Source: Thalassocella blandensis (lineage in GTDB: Bacteria > Pseudomonadota > Gammaproteobacteria > Pseudomonadales > Cellvibrionaceae). Taken from it: DNA of 64,000 nucleotides. The position numbers were made by a program, and so were the translations under genes. The notes below the pieces were generated by a model. It saw only the letters and a program-made list of their open reading frames with translations. It was not told the DNA's origin and made no database searches. Positions within the stretch are counted from its first letter, which is position 1; each line of letters opens with the position of its first letter. The DNA is taken from contig CABFPG010000006.1 of the NCBI GenBank assembly GCA_902141825.1, positions 1 through 64,000 on the forward strand, written 5' to 3'. Positions 25,123-38,900 of this stretch are shown here, piece by piece.

Positions 25123-26238
25123 ATGAGAGAAAAAATAGGGTTTATTACAGATATTGATTTTTGGAAGGCGGGCGCAGGGCCACGCGTCCGAGCACGCAGC
25201 CTCATCCTTTACCTGACAAAGCACGTTGATCTCGTCGTATTTTACTCAGGTAAAGCAAAACCCTCCGATGCAGCGTTAATTAAAAGGCTCAACCTACCCA
25301 TTACTTATTATCAATTAAATGAAATTCGCAACGCCCATCAACATAATCCCCAAACGGGCCTAGCAGACGAATTAGCAAAGATTTTTAGTCAGCATAATCT
25401 TCAACAATGCATACTGCGAGGCTGGGAGAACAGAAACCTTGCAGAAGTTCTGCCAGACAATATTTACACTTATTTTGACATTGACGATTTTCGTAGTGAA
25501 GTGTTCGCGTCCGCGCAATCAAGTGGTACCGGTCCCTTAGCCGATGATCCGATTACATTTGAAGAAGAACTTCAGGTCTACAAACAATACGACAAACTTC
25601 TAGTGATCCAACAGGAACATTTACGCAAAGCCAAAACACTGATAAACGAAAAAAAGCTGCTCTACGTCCCTCATGCAATGCGCGCTACACGCACCCAGTT
25701 CCGACAAAGCGCCAGCACCATCGGCTTACTCGCCAGCGGCTGGGCTGCCAACCGAGACGGCATTGCATGGTTTGCAAACAAAGTCATGCCTCATATCCAA
25801 TCGCCCAATATCCGGTTTCTTATTTTCGGCTACATATCCACCTTTATTCAACAAATAAATGATCCACGTATTAAAGTGATGGGCAATGTACAAATTCCCT
25901 TCGACGCCTACAACCAAATCGATATCGGCATTAACCCCGTCAGCTGGGGCTCAGGAATTAAAATTAAGACCCTTGAATTACTCGCCCATGGCATACCCAC
26001 GGTTGTTACTAGCGAAGGTGGACGCGGGTTATCTCATTTGTTTGGAGGCGTGCTTTTAAAAACGGATGATCCTATCGCTTTTGCTCAGCATATTGATGAG
26101 CTGATTAGAAATTATGAGCTAAGGTTATCAATGTCTAAGAGAGCTAAGGAGTATATTCAGTTAAATTATTCTGAAGAAAGCTGCTATCAGCGTTTAATCA
26201 ATGAAATAAAAACTGATCGCGAAAACAACGCGGCATAG
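25123..26238 (+). CDS. Family 4-type (GT-B) glycosyltransferase
   Basis: A protein of 371 residues. The N-terminal half holds IGFITDIDFWKAGAGPRVRA in part, typical of acceptor-binding domains. The C-terminal half has GLLASGWAANRDGIAWF, the nucleotide-sugar region IGINPVSWGSGIKIKTLELLAHGIP in part (near 265-290) and VVTSEGGRGL, as in the glyco_trans_1_4 family. AGTAGGTAT precedes the ATG at 25123. Together with the two upstream genes it probably builds or decorates a surface polysaccharide; the product is unknown. A hairpin without a T-tract follows at 26248-26288. Confidence 0.87.
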   Translation: MREKIGFITDIDFWKAGAGPRVRARSLILYLTKHVDLVVFYSGKAKPSDAALIKRLNLPITYYQLNEIRNAHQHNPQTGLADELAKIFSQHNLQQCILRGWENRNLAEVLPDNIYTYFDIDDFRSEVFASAQSSGTGPLADDPITFEEELQVYKQYDKLLVIQQEHLRKAKTLINEKKLLYVPHAMRATRTQFRQSASTIGLLASGWAANRDGIAWFANKVMPHIQSPNIRFLIFGYISTFIQQINDPRIKVMGNVQIPFDAYNQIDIGINPVSWGSGIKIKTLELLAHGIPTVVTSEGGRGLSHLFGGVLLKTDDPIAFAQHIDELIRNYELRLSMSKRAKEYIQLNYSEESCYQRLINEIKTDRENNAA

Positions 26239-26247
26239 TAAATGCAA

Positions 26248-26288
26248 CACACCTCAATATATTATTCGTAGTTCGTTATTGAGGTGTG
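26248..26288. repeat. 12-bp inverted repeat after the glycosyltransferase gene
   Basis: CACACCTCAATA (26248-26259) and TATTGAGGTGTG (26277-26288) are perfectly complementary, with a 17-nt loop. It begins 10 bp after the stop of the plus-strand gene. There is no T-run behind it, so it may stabilise the 3' end or act as a weak terminator. Confidence 0.6.
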
Positions 26289-26321
26289 CCATCAAGAAGG
26301 CGTCGTTTGGACGATAGATAC

Positions 26322-26352
26322 AAAAAAACGGCGAAAGCTAAGCCTTCACCGC
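26322..26352 (-). terminator. Rho-independent terminator of the giant-protein transcript
   Basis: In minus-strand RNA, CGGUGAAGGC pairs fully with GCUUUCGCCG (two G-U pairs) around a 3-nt loop and is followed directly by seven U (26328-26322). It lies about 50 bp beyond the stop of the small gene at 26405 and so ends the long minus-strand block. Confidence 0.85.
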
Positions 26353-26378
26353 TATTTTAGTTGAATTTCAAGTTCTCT

Positions 26379-26406
26379 GACCCTTTGATCTCGACCCTTT
26401 GATCTC
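26379..26406. repeat. Tandem 14-bp duplication
   Basis: GACCCTTTGATCTC occurs twice back to back at 26379-26392 and 26393-26406. The second copy touches the stop codon of the small gene on the minus strand. Confidence 0.8.
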
Positions 26407-26908
26407 AACATCGATCCCAAATCCAAAATTTCAAAATCCCCCACAACAACACCTCCACTTTTCTAATATCTAGATCTTTCTGAAGGCGTTCTTTACAAGC
26501 AACTTCAACAACCGGCTTAATAAGCTTCGATCGAATAAAACCAACACCATTGAATTTATTCGACCATTTAACATATGCAAGTTTTTTCCCATTTACTTTA
26601 ACCAGAAGTAAATGATTAATTCTCCACATGCAGCTCCCCCCCATTTCAATAACTTCAATATTGAGCCTCTCATTCTTAAAGTTATAGGTAACCTTTCGAG
26701 ACGACCTCTTGCTTCTGAGAAAAAGCTCTGAACCTAATACCAGCGTCAAAAGCCCTACTTTTAACAACCCCATATTTTTATCAAATATCTTAAAAACAAA
26801 ATCTCCGCCATTTGTTTCTTCATAAAAATATTCTTCGCAGCTCCCGGCATCACAATTAAACGAAACCTTATAATTATTAAATTCAGATATTTTATATTTT
26901 TTCATCAT
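26405..26908 (-). CDS. Hypothetical protein overlapping the giant YD-repeat gene (possible immunity/partner)
   Basis: A basic protein of 167 residues with one hydrophobic segment (about 47-63: MGLLKVGLLTLVLGSEL) and Trp-rich C-terminal residues (LLWGILKFWIWDRC). I do not recognise it. The start overlaps the stop of the giant gene by 4 bp, which implies translational coupling. A small gene directly after an RHS/YD gene is the usual place for an immunity protein, but the giant protein's C-terminus has no recognised toxin domain, so this role is only an inference from position. A terminator follows 53 bp downstream. The sequence is visibly AT-rich. Confidence 0.7.
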   Translation of the reverse strand: MMKKYKISEFNNYKVSFNCDAGSCEEYFYEETNGGDFVFKIFDKNMGLLKVGLLTLVLGSELFLRSKRSSRKVTYNFKNERLNIEVIEMGGSCMWRINHLLLVKVNGKKLAYVKWSNKFNGVGFIRSKLIKPVVEVACKERLQKDLDIRKVEVLLWGILKFWIWDRC

Positions 26909-29900
26909 ATTAATGGATCGTTTTTATCAGATGACATAGGCGTCGATCTCAACTCAAGTGATAACCCATATTTTCCATTCTTCAATCTTAGAAATTCATA
27001 GTCAAAGGATCCTCTTCCGCTGAAAGAACTCCTATTCCCAGTAAATAACTCCTGTGAGTAGCCTGCTCTCACACCCATTTTAGCTAATTTCTTATCACCA
27101 AGATATTTATCGTCTTGTCTTATTACAGAATACCCTAAACTAAAGTCACTAATCGAGGGAGCAAAACTGCCTTGATCATTAAATGTATTTAAATCCCAAT
27201 TAATGCCGAATCTGTATGCAGTTCCCGTCTTCCCTTTATCAAAAATAGAGTTAACTTGAAGGTGTTCCGGATCATCTTGTTTAAATTGAACTCGTAAACC
27301 ATCAGTACCCAAAATTAACTTTGCTTCATAACCTTCAATAAGCGCTTTTGTCTTAATTGAGATGCGGTAATCAAATTCATTACCAAGATTATTCAAAACA
27401 AACTGGCTTGCACTCATTAAATTCATGTTTATTTCATCATGGATATCATGCCGTCTATCCTCAGATAAAATATATGCCGCACCTTCTACAGCAGCATCCG
27501 TGAACATTAACCCCCATTCAACCGCTGCAGCTAAAGATCCTGTTATTAAGTAATCATTCGGATTAATTGGAAATCCTGAAGGTAAAACATCAAATGCACT
27601 ATCTACAGTATCTCTAAAAACTTGTACACCATTACGAACATCCGCAGCCCATTTCTTGTAATCCTCAACACCCCACTCAACAGCCAGATCCCATCCATGG
27701 TCATGCTCACCAAGCTCCACTTCCATAGGACTAAATGATACACCTCTTGGCTCATTCGCCATGTACTCATCCCACTCTTTTGCAGCTTGAGCAGTTTGAG
27801 TACGAATAAATGAGGGTTCATATCCCGGACGTACACTATAATATTGTCCACCTTTACCTTTTATATAAGTAAGGTTCTCTACCACGCCACGAGTTACAAT
27901 CTCAGCAGTTGTATTGACCTCCTCTCCATTCTCTCCACGCTGCGCGCGTATAATCACTTCCTCTAGCATGTTCTCTTGTTCAGGAATGATGGAAGTTGTC
28001 TCTGGGGGTTGACGGAATTTTACAACATCATTCAAATGCCTCTCCGTCTCTACATCCACCTTATCATCAACTACGCTTTGAGATTGCGAGACACTATCGT
28101 TCAGTATATTTTCTTTTACGGAAGCTTTAGCCTCCGAAGCAGTTGCGTGTTGCGCACCACTTGAGACATTGCCCCCTGTTGCCTGCTGTCCGATCCAGTT
28201 ACCCAACTGATTCCCAAATGCATCCACGGCGATCATGCCGTAGTCTGGAGCTTCTGCTCCAGCCCACTGCTGCATCAGTTTGCCTGTAATGGAATTATTA
28301 ATCGCTTTACCCGCCGTATTACCCCAAAAGCCATCGCCCCCATTTTGAGTTAATGCAGTGCCAACTGCATTTCCAGTGCTATTAGCAAGCAAGGCTTTCC
28401 AACTAAAGCTTGCTTCCACGCCGGCAGCTCTATTCGCAACTTGATTCACGAGATAATTTTGCGCACCTTGAACAAAGTTAGCGGCAAACTTGCTGAAACC
28501 TCTCAATTTATTTATATGTGCACTACCCGCAGGAGAAGAAAGGCCGCTGCTTATCCCGCCAGAGATACCTGCACTTTTTGCAGCGTCCCAGTCAATGCTC
28601 TCTTGAAGATCAAAGCCCACAGCGACCGCTTGAGATGCCACACTTCCGACATAACCACCCACCGCACCAGCGACGAGCAATGCTCCCGGGCCGGCACCGG
28701 CGCTCACGAGCGCCCCAACACCACTAAAGGCCACCGAAACGGCCGTCCCTACGCTAAGCCCGGGAGTGAGTGCGGCTGCTATTAAACCTGAAGTAACAGC
28801 TGTCGCAACAACCGCCACAGCAATGACTACTAGGGTCGCTATCGCGCTGCAGCCTTGATTTGGCGGCGGAAGCATTTTCACATCTGGCGTGAGATCGCCG
28901 ATGATTTCAGTCGGGTTATAGGGTTTAAACGTTGTAGAGTCATTCCGCAGGTTTTGCTGCGTATTGGGAATCGTTAAAACACGCCCAGCATCTTCTGCAC
29001 CGAAAGTGTCCTGCGGTCCCTTGGTGATGCCGTTTGCATCTGCAATAACGTACCACAAGCTGGAATCACCAAACATCTTCTGCGCAATAGAGCCTAAGGT
29101 ATCTTCTATGTTGACGATATAGGTGCCCGGCACTGAAGTAGCGGCGTGCTGGCTTGAAATTGGAGTAAAGGTTACTCCCGAATCACCCGCAGAGGCTATT
29201 TGATTGCTACCATGATTGTAAAAAGACTGCGTCTTAAAGTTCGACTCCCCTGCTTTGAGCTCGCTACGCTGAGCGATTTTCCCCTCAGCATCATAGAAGA
29301 AAGTTCTTGTTGTAATTCCTGTTCCACTTCCCGCTTTCTGTTCAGTGATAGACGCACCAATTAAATTACCCGACATATCATAGGTATTGGTCGTTTTACC
29401 AACGTCGGTGTACTGTTCATCAGTATCAACAGTAATTTTCGTATTTTTAAACCCGTTATATATTCCCTTATATTCATAGTCATACTCGCGATACGTAGTG
29501 TCGCCTTGAGAATAATTATAATAAGTATAGCCTCGAAGGTTACCAGCCTTGTCATACGTATAATTGTCTGTGACGTATCTCGTAATCTCCGGTGTTGAAA
29601 AAGTTGCACTCACTTTGGTGTAAATAACATTACCGTTGTTGTCATAATCCGTAACCGACGACTTAGCCATTATATGATCAATGACCTTCTTCTGAAATCC
29701 ACGATCATCATATTCCGTCGTTAATGCATGATCCTCGCCGAAGGAAACTCCGGTACCATCGTTTATATACCCCCCGTAACTTCGCGATATGTCACGTGTG
29801 AATTCGTGTTCTACGAACCCTAAATCATTGTAAACATAACGAGTTTGCTCGTAATATGCGGTTTGTATTCCACTACCATAGTCGACAGAGAAATGGTCAT

Positions 29901-32900
29901 ACTTCTCCGTCGTAGCACGCTGGCCATCGTTATTATAAGTATGCACCGCACTATCATGTTTAATATATTCTGCAGCACTATATCGTCCTGCTACAATCTC
30001 CCCATTGAAGAGCTCTCCTTTTTCCAATAATACGCGTCCTTCTTTGTCGTATTTATACCAGTACTCTCTACTGCTATTGGCCTGATTTGTGTCTGGAATC
30101 TGGATATACTCCATTGAGACTTTTCTTCGATTTCCAAACTCATCATAAGCATATTCCAGCAATTGCACATCAGCAGTTTGCTGATCAGTTGGTACACCTG
30201 GCACACCTGGCCCCATACTATCGGACGATATAACCGTTGATGGAGACTTAACTCTTACAAGACGATTCAACAAATCGTATTCAAAATACGTGTTCTGAGA
30301 TCGCTCTTGGCTCGTTACGTAATTGCCATTATCAGTTTTAGAACCGGCAATTTCGTCATATTTTTCAGAGGTTCTATTACCTTGAATATCATAAGTAAAC
30401 GTTGAGGTTCTATTGCGTTCGGACGAATAGAAAGTTGATGTATCTTCCCACTCATTTTTGCTTTCCAATAAGCCATTGTCGGTGTAGGTATATGTAATTT
30501 CGTGCTCACCCTCAATGTACTCTTTCTCAAGCCGTCCAAATTGGTCATAGAGATATGAGTAAGTTTTATAATCCTGTGAATCACTAGCGTGAAGCGTACT
30601 GAAACTACGTAGTTTGTTTTGACCAAAGCTAGTGGTAATGTTGTAGCCCCACTCCTGCACAACATCTTCATCTGTCCATTCTAGGTATGTCTCAGTTTCC
30701 CAATATCCACCGTATGGGTGACTGGGTTCAGGCACCCACAATTGCCGCGTCTTAGTTTCACCAACGTCGACCTCCTCGACTTGGCGAGTTTTATTACCGA
30801 CAGCATCGTATGAAAAAGTAACTTTTCCATTTAACTTATTAATAGTTTGTTTAACATTACTCCGCTCATCGTATTTAGTGTATGCGGCATTTCCTAAGGC
30901 ATCAATATCTGCAAACCGACGGCCAGCTTTATCATATTTATACTCATTTAATACATGATATTCACTATACCGTCTAACTTTACGCTGCGTCATATTGCCT
31001 AGAGCGTCGTAATCAAATCTATGCTTGACCCCCATTTCACTGATAGAGCTAACACGATTGTCCATCAAGTTGTATGTAAAATACTGACGAACATCTGTCG
31101 CATCACGACTTTCTATTAAGTTGTTTCGAGAATCGTAAAAATTATAACTAGTCTTTGATTTATCTAATCCATTACCGTTTACTTCAACTGAATCTATGGC
31201 AAGATTGCCAAACAAGTCATAAGAAATGGTTCTTTTTGTTCTCGCGTTGTAGCTTTGGCCATTATCGGACAGCACTTCAGTTTGCGATGCTCGGTATTCT
31301 GTTACCACCTGATTCGCATGATTGTACATGAAGTTTGTCTTTTCACCCGAAAAACCTACAGCAGGGTCAGAAACTTGCGTGACATTACCCCAGCGATCAT
31401 AACTTTGTCTGATTAGTGGCGTACGATTGCTAGTCGTTTCACCAAGTCCAGATGTCGTTAAATCGAACGTTGTGACTCCATAGGATGGTAAACGTTTTAC
31501 GATCGCACGATCTAAAATGTCATAGTAAGTCTCTGTCGCTCTGATTTCAGCATCGTACGTTTCACCATCCGCGTTTCGCTCTTCCAAACGCGTAACGTTA
31601 CCCGTTAAGTTATAATAGTAATAATCGTAGCCACCGGCATCTTGAGTCCACATGACTCGTCCTGCATCGTCATAGCCGTAGCGTTCAATTATGCTTCTAC
31701 TCGTGCTGCTTTCATTTCCCCATTTGGCATAGCGATGAGTAATTTCCCCAAACGCGTTATAATCAACTAGCTCACCAGAATTTTTTTCTATTCCGTCTTC
31801 AACATAAAATTGTAATCTTTCAATTTGACGCCCAGTTTTATCGTAGCGATAGCTTGTGCGTATTTCGTGCTCCATCGAGAATGCGTCTTGATTCGCTGTG
31901 TTATGACTAACATCAATGATTTGACGCTCTTCAATAATCTTTCCATGTGCATCATTTTTAAAATAAATATCAGAATCAAACTCATCCGAATTGTAATACT
32001 GATTTTCTGACTCTTTCCCAGCAATTGTTTGACGAACAAGATTGCCTGCAAAGTCATAATAGTAACGGCTTTCATGTGCTTGCTCGTAATTCGTTCCAAT
32101 ACCAGAGCGCTTAAGCTCTTTAATCAGGTTGCCGCCGACGTCGTAGCCATACTCTGTTATTTTCTGAGACAATCCACTTCCGTATTGATCTTCACTCACA
32201 TCATAGAAACTGAAAGGTCCTTCTGTTCTGATTAAACGTCCTAAATTATCGTAGAAATATTCCGTTTCTTTTCCTTCAATATCACTTTGTTTTATCAATT
32301 CACCAAACGCGTTATACGTATTTTCGGAAATTTTACGTGCTTGCTCTTTATTCATTCCAGCATAGGTGACTTTTTTATATGACAAGTTGAATTCGCTGGG
32401 AATCTTTTCAACTGCACTAAAGTTATGTTGATAAGTACTGGTAACGCGGCCCATCTTGTCATAATCGAAGCTGTATATACGATCATGGCTGCTTTCATTA
32501 ATAGAGGTAATCAATGAATTGGAGAACTCTGGCTTCGAATGAACAGTAATTTCAATATCAGGTGTGGTTGTTACGTCCGCATACTCTATCGTGGTTATTT
32601 TATCGCCCAACAAATTGTAAACTTCACGAGTACCATAGCCACCAGCATCCATCGTTAAAACATTACGACCTAGTCTGTCATAGTAGTTGAAGCTAGTTGC
32701 CCACGAAGTCTCGTCGCCGAGTTTGTTTCTTTTTACCGACGTTGCAACCCTCTCACCGAAAGCGTTGTACGTGTATTTGGTAATGAGCTTGTCTTGATAT
32801 ACTCCAAATAACTGGTATCCAAGGCCATAGTCCCTTTCAATTGAATCTACGTTCGACCTTGAACTTTCCCAGTTCTGCTCTGCACCGTATACATCCACCT

Positions 32901-35900
32901 CAACCAAGTTGCCTACAGCATCGTACTGCTGAACGACTAATCGCGATTCGTCTGAGGGGTTAACCTCATCCTCTAAAAAGTATTTGCCTTGCTCTGAGTG
33001 ATTGGCCAGCGAAATATGGTTTTTAAAACGATTAATTGTTGTAACGTTTCCAACCTTATCGTAACCATACTCTGTAACAAAGCCCAAAGCATCTACTTCG
33101 TGCTTAACGCGATTCGCGGCATCATAGGTTTTGTACTGGTCTGCATATAAATTGGCGCCTATTCGTGTGGAGTTTCGAACAGCATTCCCCAAATCATCAT
33201 AGGTGACCGCTATAGTGCGTTGATATCGTGCAGTTTCTGGAGTATTGATAACATTCCCGTTACTGTCTTTATACCAATCATCATGCTGTGCAGATAAAAC
33301 GGCTCCATAAGTTTCATGATAGTAACCGCTTAGTGTCGTTAGCACCTGGCGATTTGCATTATCGTATTCGAAACTTGTAGTCTGTGCGTGATGATCTCTA
33401 ATACCACCATCAGAAACATCTTCTATTCGACCTTCTGTTCGAGAACTAACACGACCTAAACTATCGTACTCAATGTCTGTACGTGTGCGATAACCTGCGA
33501 CATTCTCGTAGAAATAAGGTCTATGGCCATAAGCCTGAATATAGAATTCTTCTTCTGGCAAGTATTCTTTTTCAATCCGATTGTGACTGTCGTAAACAAA
33601 CTCCTTCATTCGATTCTGACTGGAGTTTCTAATCAAGCTCACATAATCATCAATTTCAAAATCTTTTTTACTCGTAAAGTTAATATCATCTTTTGCGTAT
33701 TGAATTTGCTTTACAATATTGCCTACGTCATCATAAATGTTTTCATTCAAACCATTCTCAGCATTGATGGTATAGCGTAACTGATTTAAACGGTCATACG
33801 AGAAGTAAGTTCTACGTGCACCCAGTTCGACCTCATTTATGTACGAATATTTTTCTGGCCCCCAGTTTCTAAATGCATATCCCAACCCCTCTAAGCTCTC
33901 GATTACTTCATCTTCAAAAATTCCATTGTTGAATAGATTATTTACGTAGCTATCGTTAAAGCCTTTATCAAAGCGTCGAGTTTCAATAATGTTACTAGCG
34001 TCATCATATACGTTTTCCGTCACTACCCACGTGCTGGCAACGGAATCATCTTCATAATCTGCTGACGTTAGCGTAAATCGTAAACGCCCGTCATCGTCAT
34101 ATACATTTATTTCACGGCGATCCCGTTCCTGATACCCAGTAGGGATAGTGATATCGACACTGTCCAGAGTGGCATCACTGCCAAAGCGCAGCGGTAACAT
34201 TTGTATCTCTGTAAGTTGTTGATAATGTCGGCGAGTATGAATTAACTGGCCATTATTATTATATTCGTAGCTAGTGGCGTAACCTTCTCCGTCCAATTTT
34301 AGCGTAAGCTGATTCAGCTCATTGTAGGCAAACCAGGTATTGCTATCATTATCCCCATTTTCTGTCTTAATCCGCATAAGGTTGCTATTAGCGTCATACA
34401 GATATTCAGTGGTTAAAGCCAAACCATCGGGGTCAACCGTTTCCGAAGTTTTTCGACCCAATATGTCGTACCCATATTCAACGACATATTGTGCAGGATC
34501 ATCTTGATCACCTTTTTCAATACGACGGACAGTACCTTCCACGTTATACAAGTAGTTGGTGGTGAGTTTTAATCCGGTAGGGTCAAGAATTTCAGATTTT
34601 AACCGGCCATTTCTATCGTAGATATACTCTGTGGTAACCGCTTCCGCATCGGCTCCTTGAATCATATATTCTTTTTGGCCAAGTCCATTGTATTGATAAA
34701 CTTTATTTACCGTAGCACCGTATTCATGTTCAAGTCTGCCGGCCTTATCGTAGTCATAGAAAATTTCGTTACCACGAGCATCCTTTTTCGAGGTTAAATT
34801 GCCACTATTATCGTAATAATAATACGTTCTTTTATCGTAGTGGTTTTGTGAATATTCGAGATTACCGTTTTTGTCATAATAGAATGAGGTGTTTGAGCCG
34901 TACGTGCCATTTTCTAAACTATTGTATGCCGTTACCTTGCTTACTTCCCCGTGACGATTGCGCTCTGTGGTTGTAACAGCGCCCGTCGCGCTAGTTTCTG
35001 TCATGCTTCGCGCGTTGTCATCGTAGCTGTATGAGGTTAGCTTATCGTAAGCATCATAACGCTCCGTTACACGGCCAAAGGCATCTGTAATAGTACGAGA
35101 TACTTGTTGTGACAATGCATTATTAATCACAACTTCACGGCCATTTTGCTGATAGACCGTTCTAGTCCAATTCCCTTTCGCGTCACGCCCACCGACCACA
35201 CGTCCTAAACCATCATATTCGGTGATAGTCTCATAATTCAAACCACCCACATCTGCCGTGGTGTTGGTTAGGCGGCCCAAATTATCGTAGACAAAGGAAG
35301 TGGTTGTATAAACTCTTGCCCCGTACGTTCCCGTCGGAGTGACAACGTTTTCCAAATCTCCATATTTGTCATAATGGTATTTAGTCGACACATCATAAGC
35401 ATCAATAGTGGCGGACACCAAACCTAATTTGTTGTAATCCGTTTTTGTGACAATATCACTACTTATATTCGCGTTATTATCACTCCATTTATCGATTTCT
35501 TTTACAGAAGCGCCATAGTAGGTATCACTCAATCCAGATGTTGTATTTGTATGCTGTCTTGTAGACGCTACTTCACCAAATGTATTGTAATTAATGCGAC
35601 TTATATTTTGCTCGCCATTGGTCGTATAGCGTAAACGATTTGCGCTATCGTAATAGTATTGGTTACGCTCTCCTTCGGGGCCCTGTTCGATAATTTTCTG
35701 CCCTACACTATTGTAGGTATAACGCATACCGTAGTCTTCAATTGCATCGTCCAGGCTATACAAAGCACCATTTACGGAAGTACCAACAAGCACCTCGCCT
35801 TTCCCGGATACAACCCCAGTAACCTCACCAAAAGCGTTATAGCGCATGCGAGTGCCGCGATCGTCTTGCTCAAAAGCAGCCACGGTACGAATCAAGCGAC

Positions 35901-38900
35901 CATTGGTTTCGTCATAGATATTAAGGGAGACCGTATTATCATGACCTACGGTTTTCTCAACTCGACCGAACTCATCGAAAAAGGTAGAAGAGGTTCGTTT
36001 CTCACCTTCATTGGCTAACGCAGCCGCTTGTAAATCCGCAAGCGTGTCATTGGCTCCAACGCTGATCGGGTTAAGATATCGTGTGACATCCTTTTTAAGT
36101 TCATCTGAAGAGTAATCGGTTACGGTTAAAAAACCCTGTTCATCAACAACCCCAATTTGGCGTCCTTGTGTATCATAGAAATAATATGATGAGAGTTTTT
36201 CACCACTACGAGGAACACTGGAAAAATCGATGCTTAATATAGAACTGGAGGCGATTTCAGTGTCGTAGCGCGTGGCTTTTTCTAGGCGACCAATATTATC
36301 GTAAGTATTTTCTACAAAGTTGCCATCCGCATTGATGCTGCCAATAAGCAATCCATCGTCGCTATAGAAGAAACGTGTATGGCGTGAGTCTCCCACAGTA
36401 ATGGAAGTTACCCGAGAAGCGCCGTCATATATTGTTTCTGTGATGCGGTCCTTATCCCCAAATTCTTCTATAGTTTGGAAGACCCTTCCAGCATCATCAT
36501 AAATGTAGCGTGTTTGACGATCATTCTCAGCATCGACTTGGAAGTCACTACCGGCGATTAATGAATCTTTAGTAAAAGATTCATCGTTTTTCCAATCAAC
36601 ACTTCCGGTAAACCATCCATCGGTATCTACCGCTTTTGCATAACGCGTTTGGCTTTCGATTTGTCCTTGCGCATCGTATACATAACCTGTGACTGCACCT
36701 TCGGCACCAACTTCAAACTCTACACGCCCAGCTGCATCATAGAAAATCCACGCCCGCCCGCCGTTTGCAGCTTCGGTCATTCTAAGACGACCTGCGCTAT
36801 CATAGAAAAATTCAGTAGTACGGGTAATTTCGCCACTTGCTGAGAGCGACGTATTCAGCAGCTTGCCTTGTGCATCGAATTTTTGGGTAGCAGTAAGATT
36901 GTTGGCATCCACCGCTCGAATTTCACGAGCATTTGCGTCGTAGGTGTAGTTGGTTGAACCTGAGACATTAGTCAACGCATCGAGTCGACCGGCACCATCA
37001 TAAGCATAATGCGATGTAACACTTCTCACACCATCATGAACAGAGATGCTATCAATTAAGTTGCCATGTGCATCATAAACAAATTCAGTGATATTGGCTT
37101 TGGTGTTGAGTATACCCTGGCCGGATTGGTCTACTTCACCGAAGGTCACCTGGCGTTCGACATTCCCGAACCCGTCATACATCAACTCGGATAATTGTAC
37201 TTGCGACAGATCTTCAATATTTAAAGACCATTCCGACAGGTAATTCAGTAGTGTATCTGCACCAGTAGCAACGCCTGAAGCTGAGAAACCCGCGTCAGTG
37301 GCAGATTGCGCTGTGCCAACATTATTTTGTTGCGCCATACTGGCAGTAAAAGCGCTATCATTGCTAATGGAATAGTTAGAAAGGTTTAAATTATGGAAAT
37401 TGTAATTTGGACCAGTGGCAACACTGTTCGACTGTAAATTCATGTTATCCGGAAAGACAATACCTCCCGAATCTTCCGCAGGAAAGTCAGACATGAATAT
37501 TCCGGTACCATCATCGACAACGTCCCCATCAATAACCTGATCCGCAATTTGATCCAGCCGGTATACATCGCCGCTGGTAAACATGACTTCTTCTATATAG
37601 TTTTGCGCTCGATCTTCTGCATTTGAAGGAAGCCTTATTTTGATGCTGTCATTTAATGCCGGGTTATCTGGATTATGTATAGTTAAAGTCAATATTTGAG
37701 AATGGTAACTTAATTGGACTTGATCGGGGGTAATACCTCCCCCTAGTAATATGCGATCCTTATTTCCAGATAAAATTGTATCCTTGTCCGTTATACTATC
37801 GTGACCATCCCCTCGATTAAAGGTATACGTGTCGAGGTGCGCTCCTGTGAAAAAGGTGTCATTACCTGTTCCGCCGACCCAGGAATTGCCTAGAGATTGT
37901 GCCACCTCTGGCGTACCACTAATATCAAAAATAGAAACAAAGTCATCTCCATCACCAAGAAGTCCAATCATACTTACGTAATTATTAGATCTAAATATGT
38001 CGTTGCCATCACCAGCACTGACGTAAACAGTCCCCCGAGCATTATGGGCATGAAGTGTATTTTCACCATCTCCAAGGATGATTTGACGAAGTGTTAATTC
38101 ATTACCACTTTGCAACGTAACTGTATCATTGCCATCACCGACATCGATATAATCATTACCTCCTCTTGAGGTTACTTCGTCATCACCACCGTAGGTGTAA
38201 ATAATATCATCGATCGTTGCATCAGAATAAGTGTCATCACCTTCCGTACCAAGGTAAGTAGCAAAATCAATTCTCGCTTGAAGATCGAGCACAGAACCAT
38301 CGGCAAAAACCAGTTCTTCGACCAATCGTTGACGATCACCGGACTGCCCCTGCAACCCGCTAAGTATAGTAATTGAATCGAATTGTTCAGGATCATCAGG
38401 ATTCGCGATTGTAATTACGACATTATGCACATCACCATTAACGGTCACATGGCTTTGCTCAATACCCTCACCGAAAATAATACGGTCTACTGTGTCAAAA
38501 GAATGTCCATTTTCGGATATTCTGTCGTGTCCGTCGCCTCGATCAAAATAGAAAGTATCGCTACTGGCGCTAGTAATAAAATTATCATTACCAAGTCCTC
38601 CTCTCCATTCATTGTATCTTAACGCTACATCAGCATAGTCATTCGAATGATCTGCGTAAGCTTTTCCAGTATCATCACCATCTCCCAGATTCACGATATA
38701 ATCCGAAAAAGCTCCTGCATTTACTGTATCGTTCCCATCACCAGCATCAACAGTGACCGTACCGTTATATGTGACTGAACCACCGATAGTGACATTGCCA
38801 AATAAGGTATCATCGTCATCACCTAGGTTAACATAAACATCAGAATCAACTTCGGTGTACAACCGAACCATATCGTTGCCCGAACCAGTAAAGATTTGGT

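Noticed and set aside
28441-28785. Plus-strand 114-codon frame inside the giant gene
   Set aside because: It is antisense to the glycine-rich segment of the giant protein and owes its length to the repetitive, GC-skewed coding text; no start signal.
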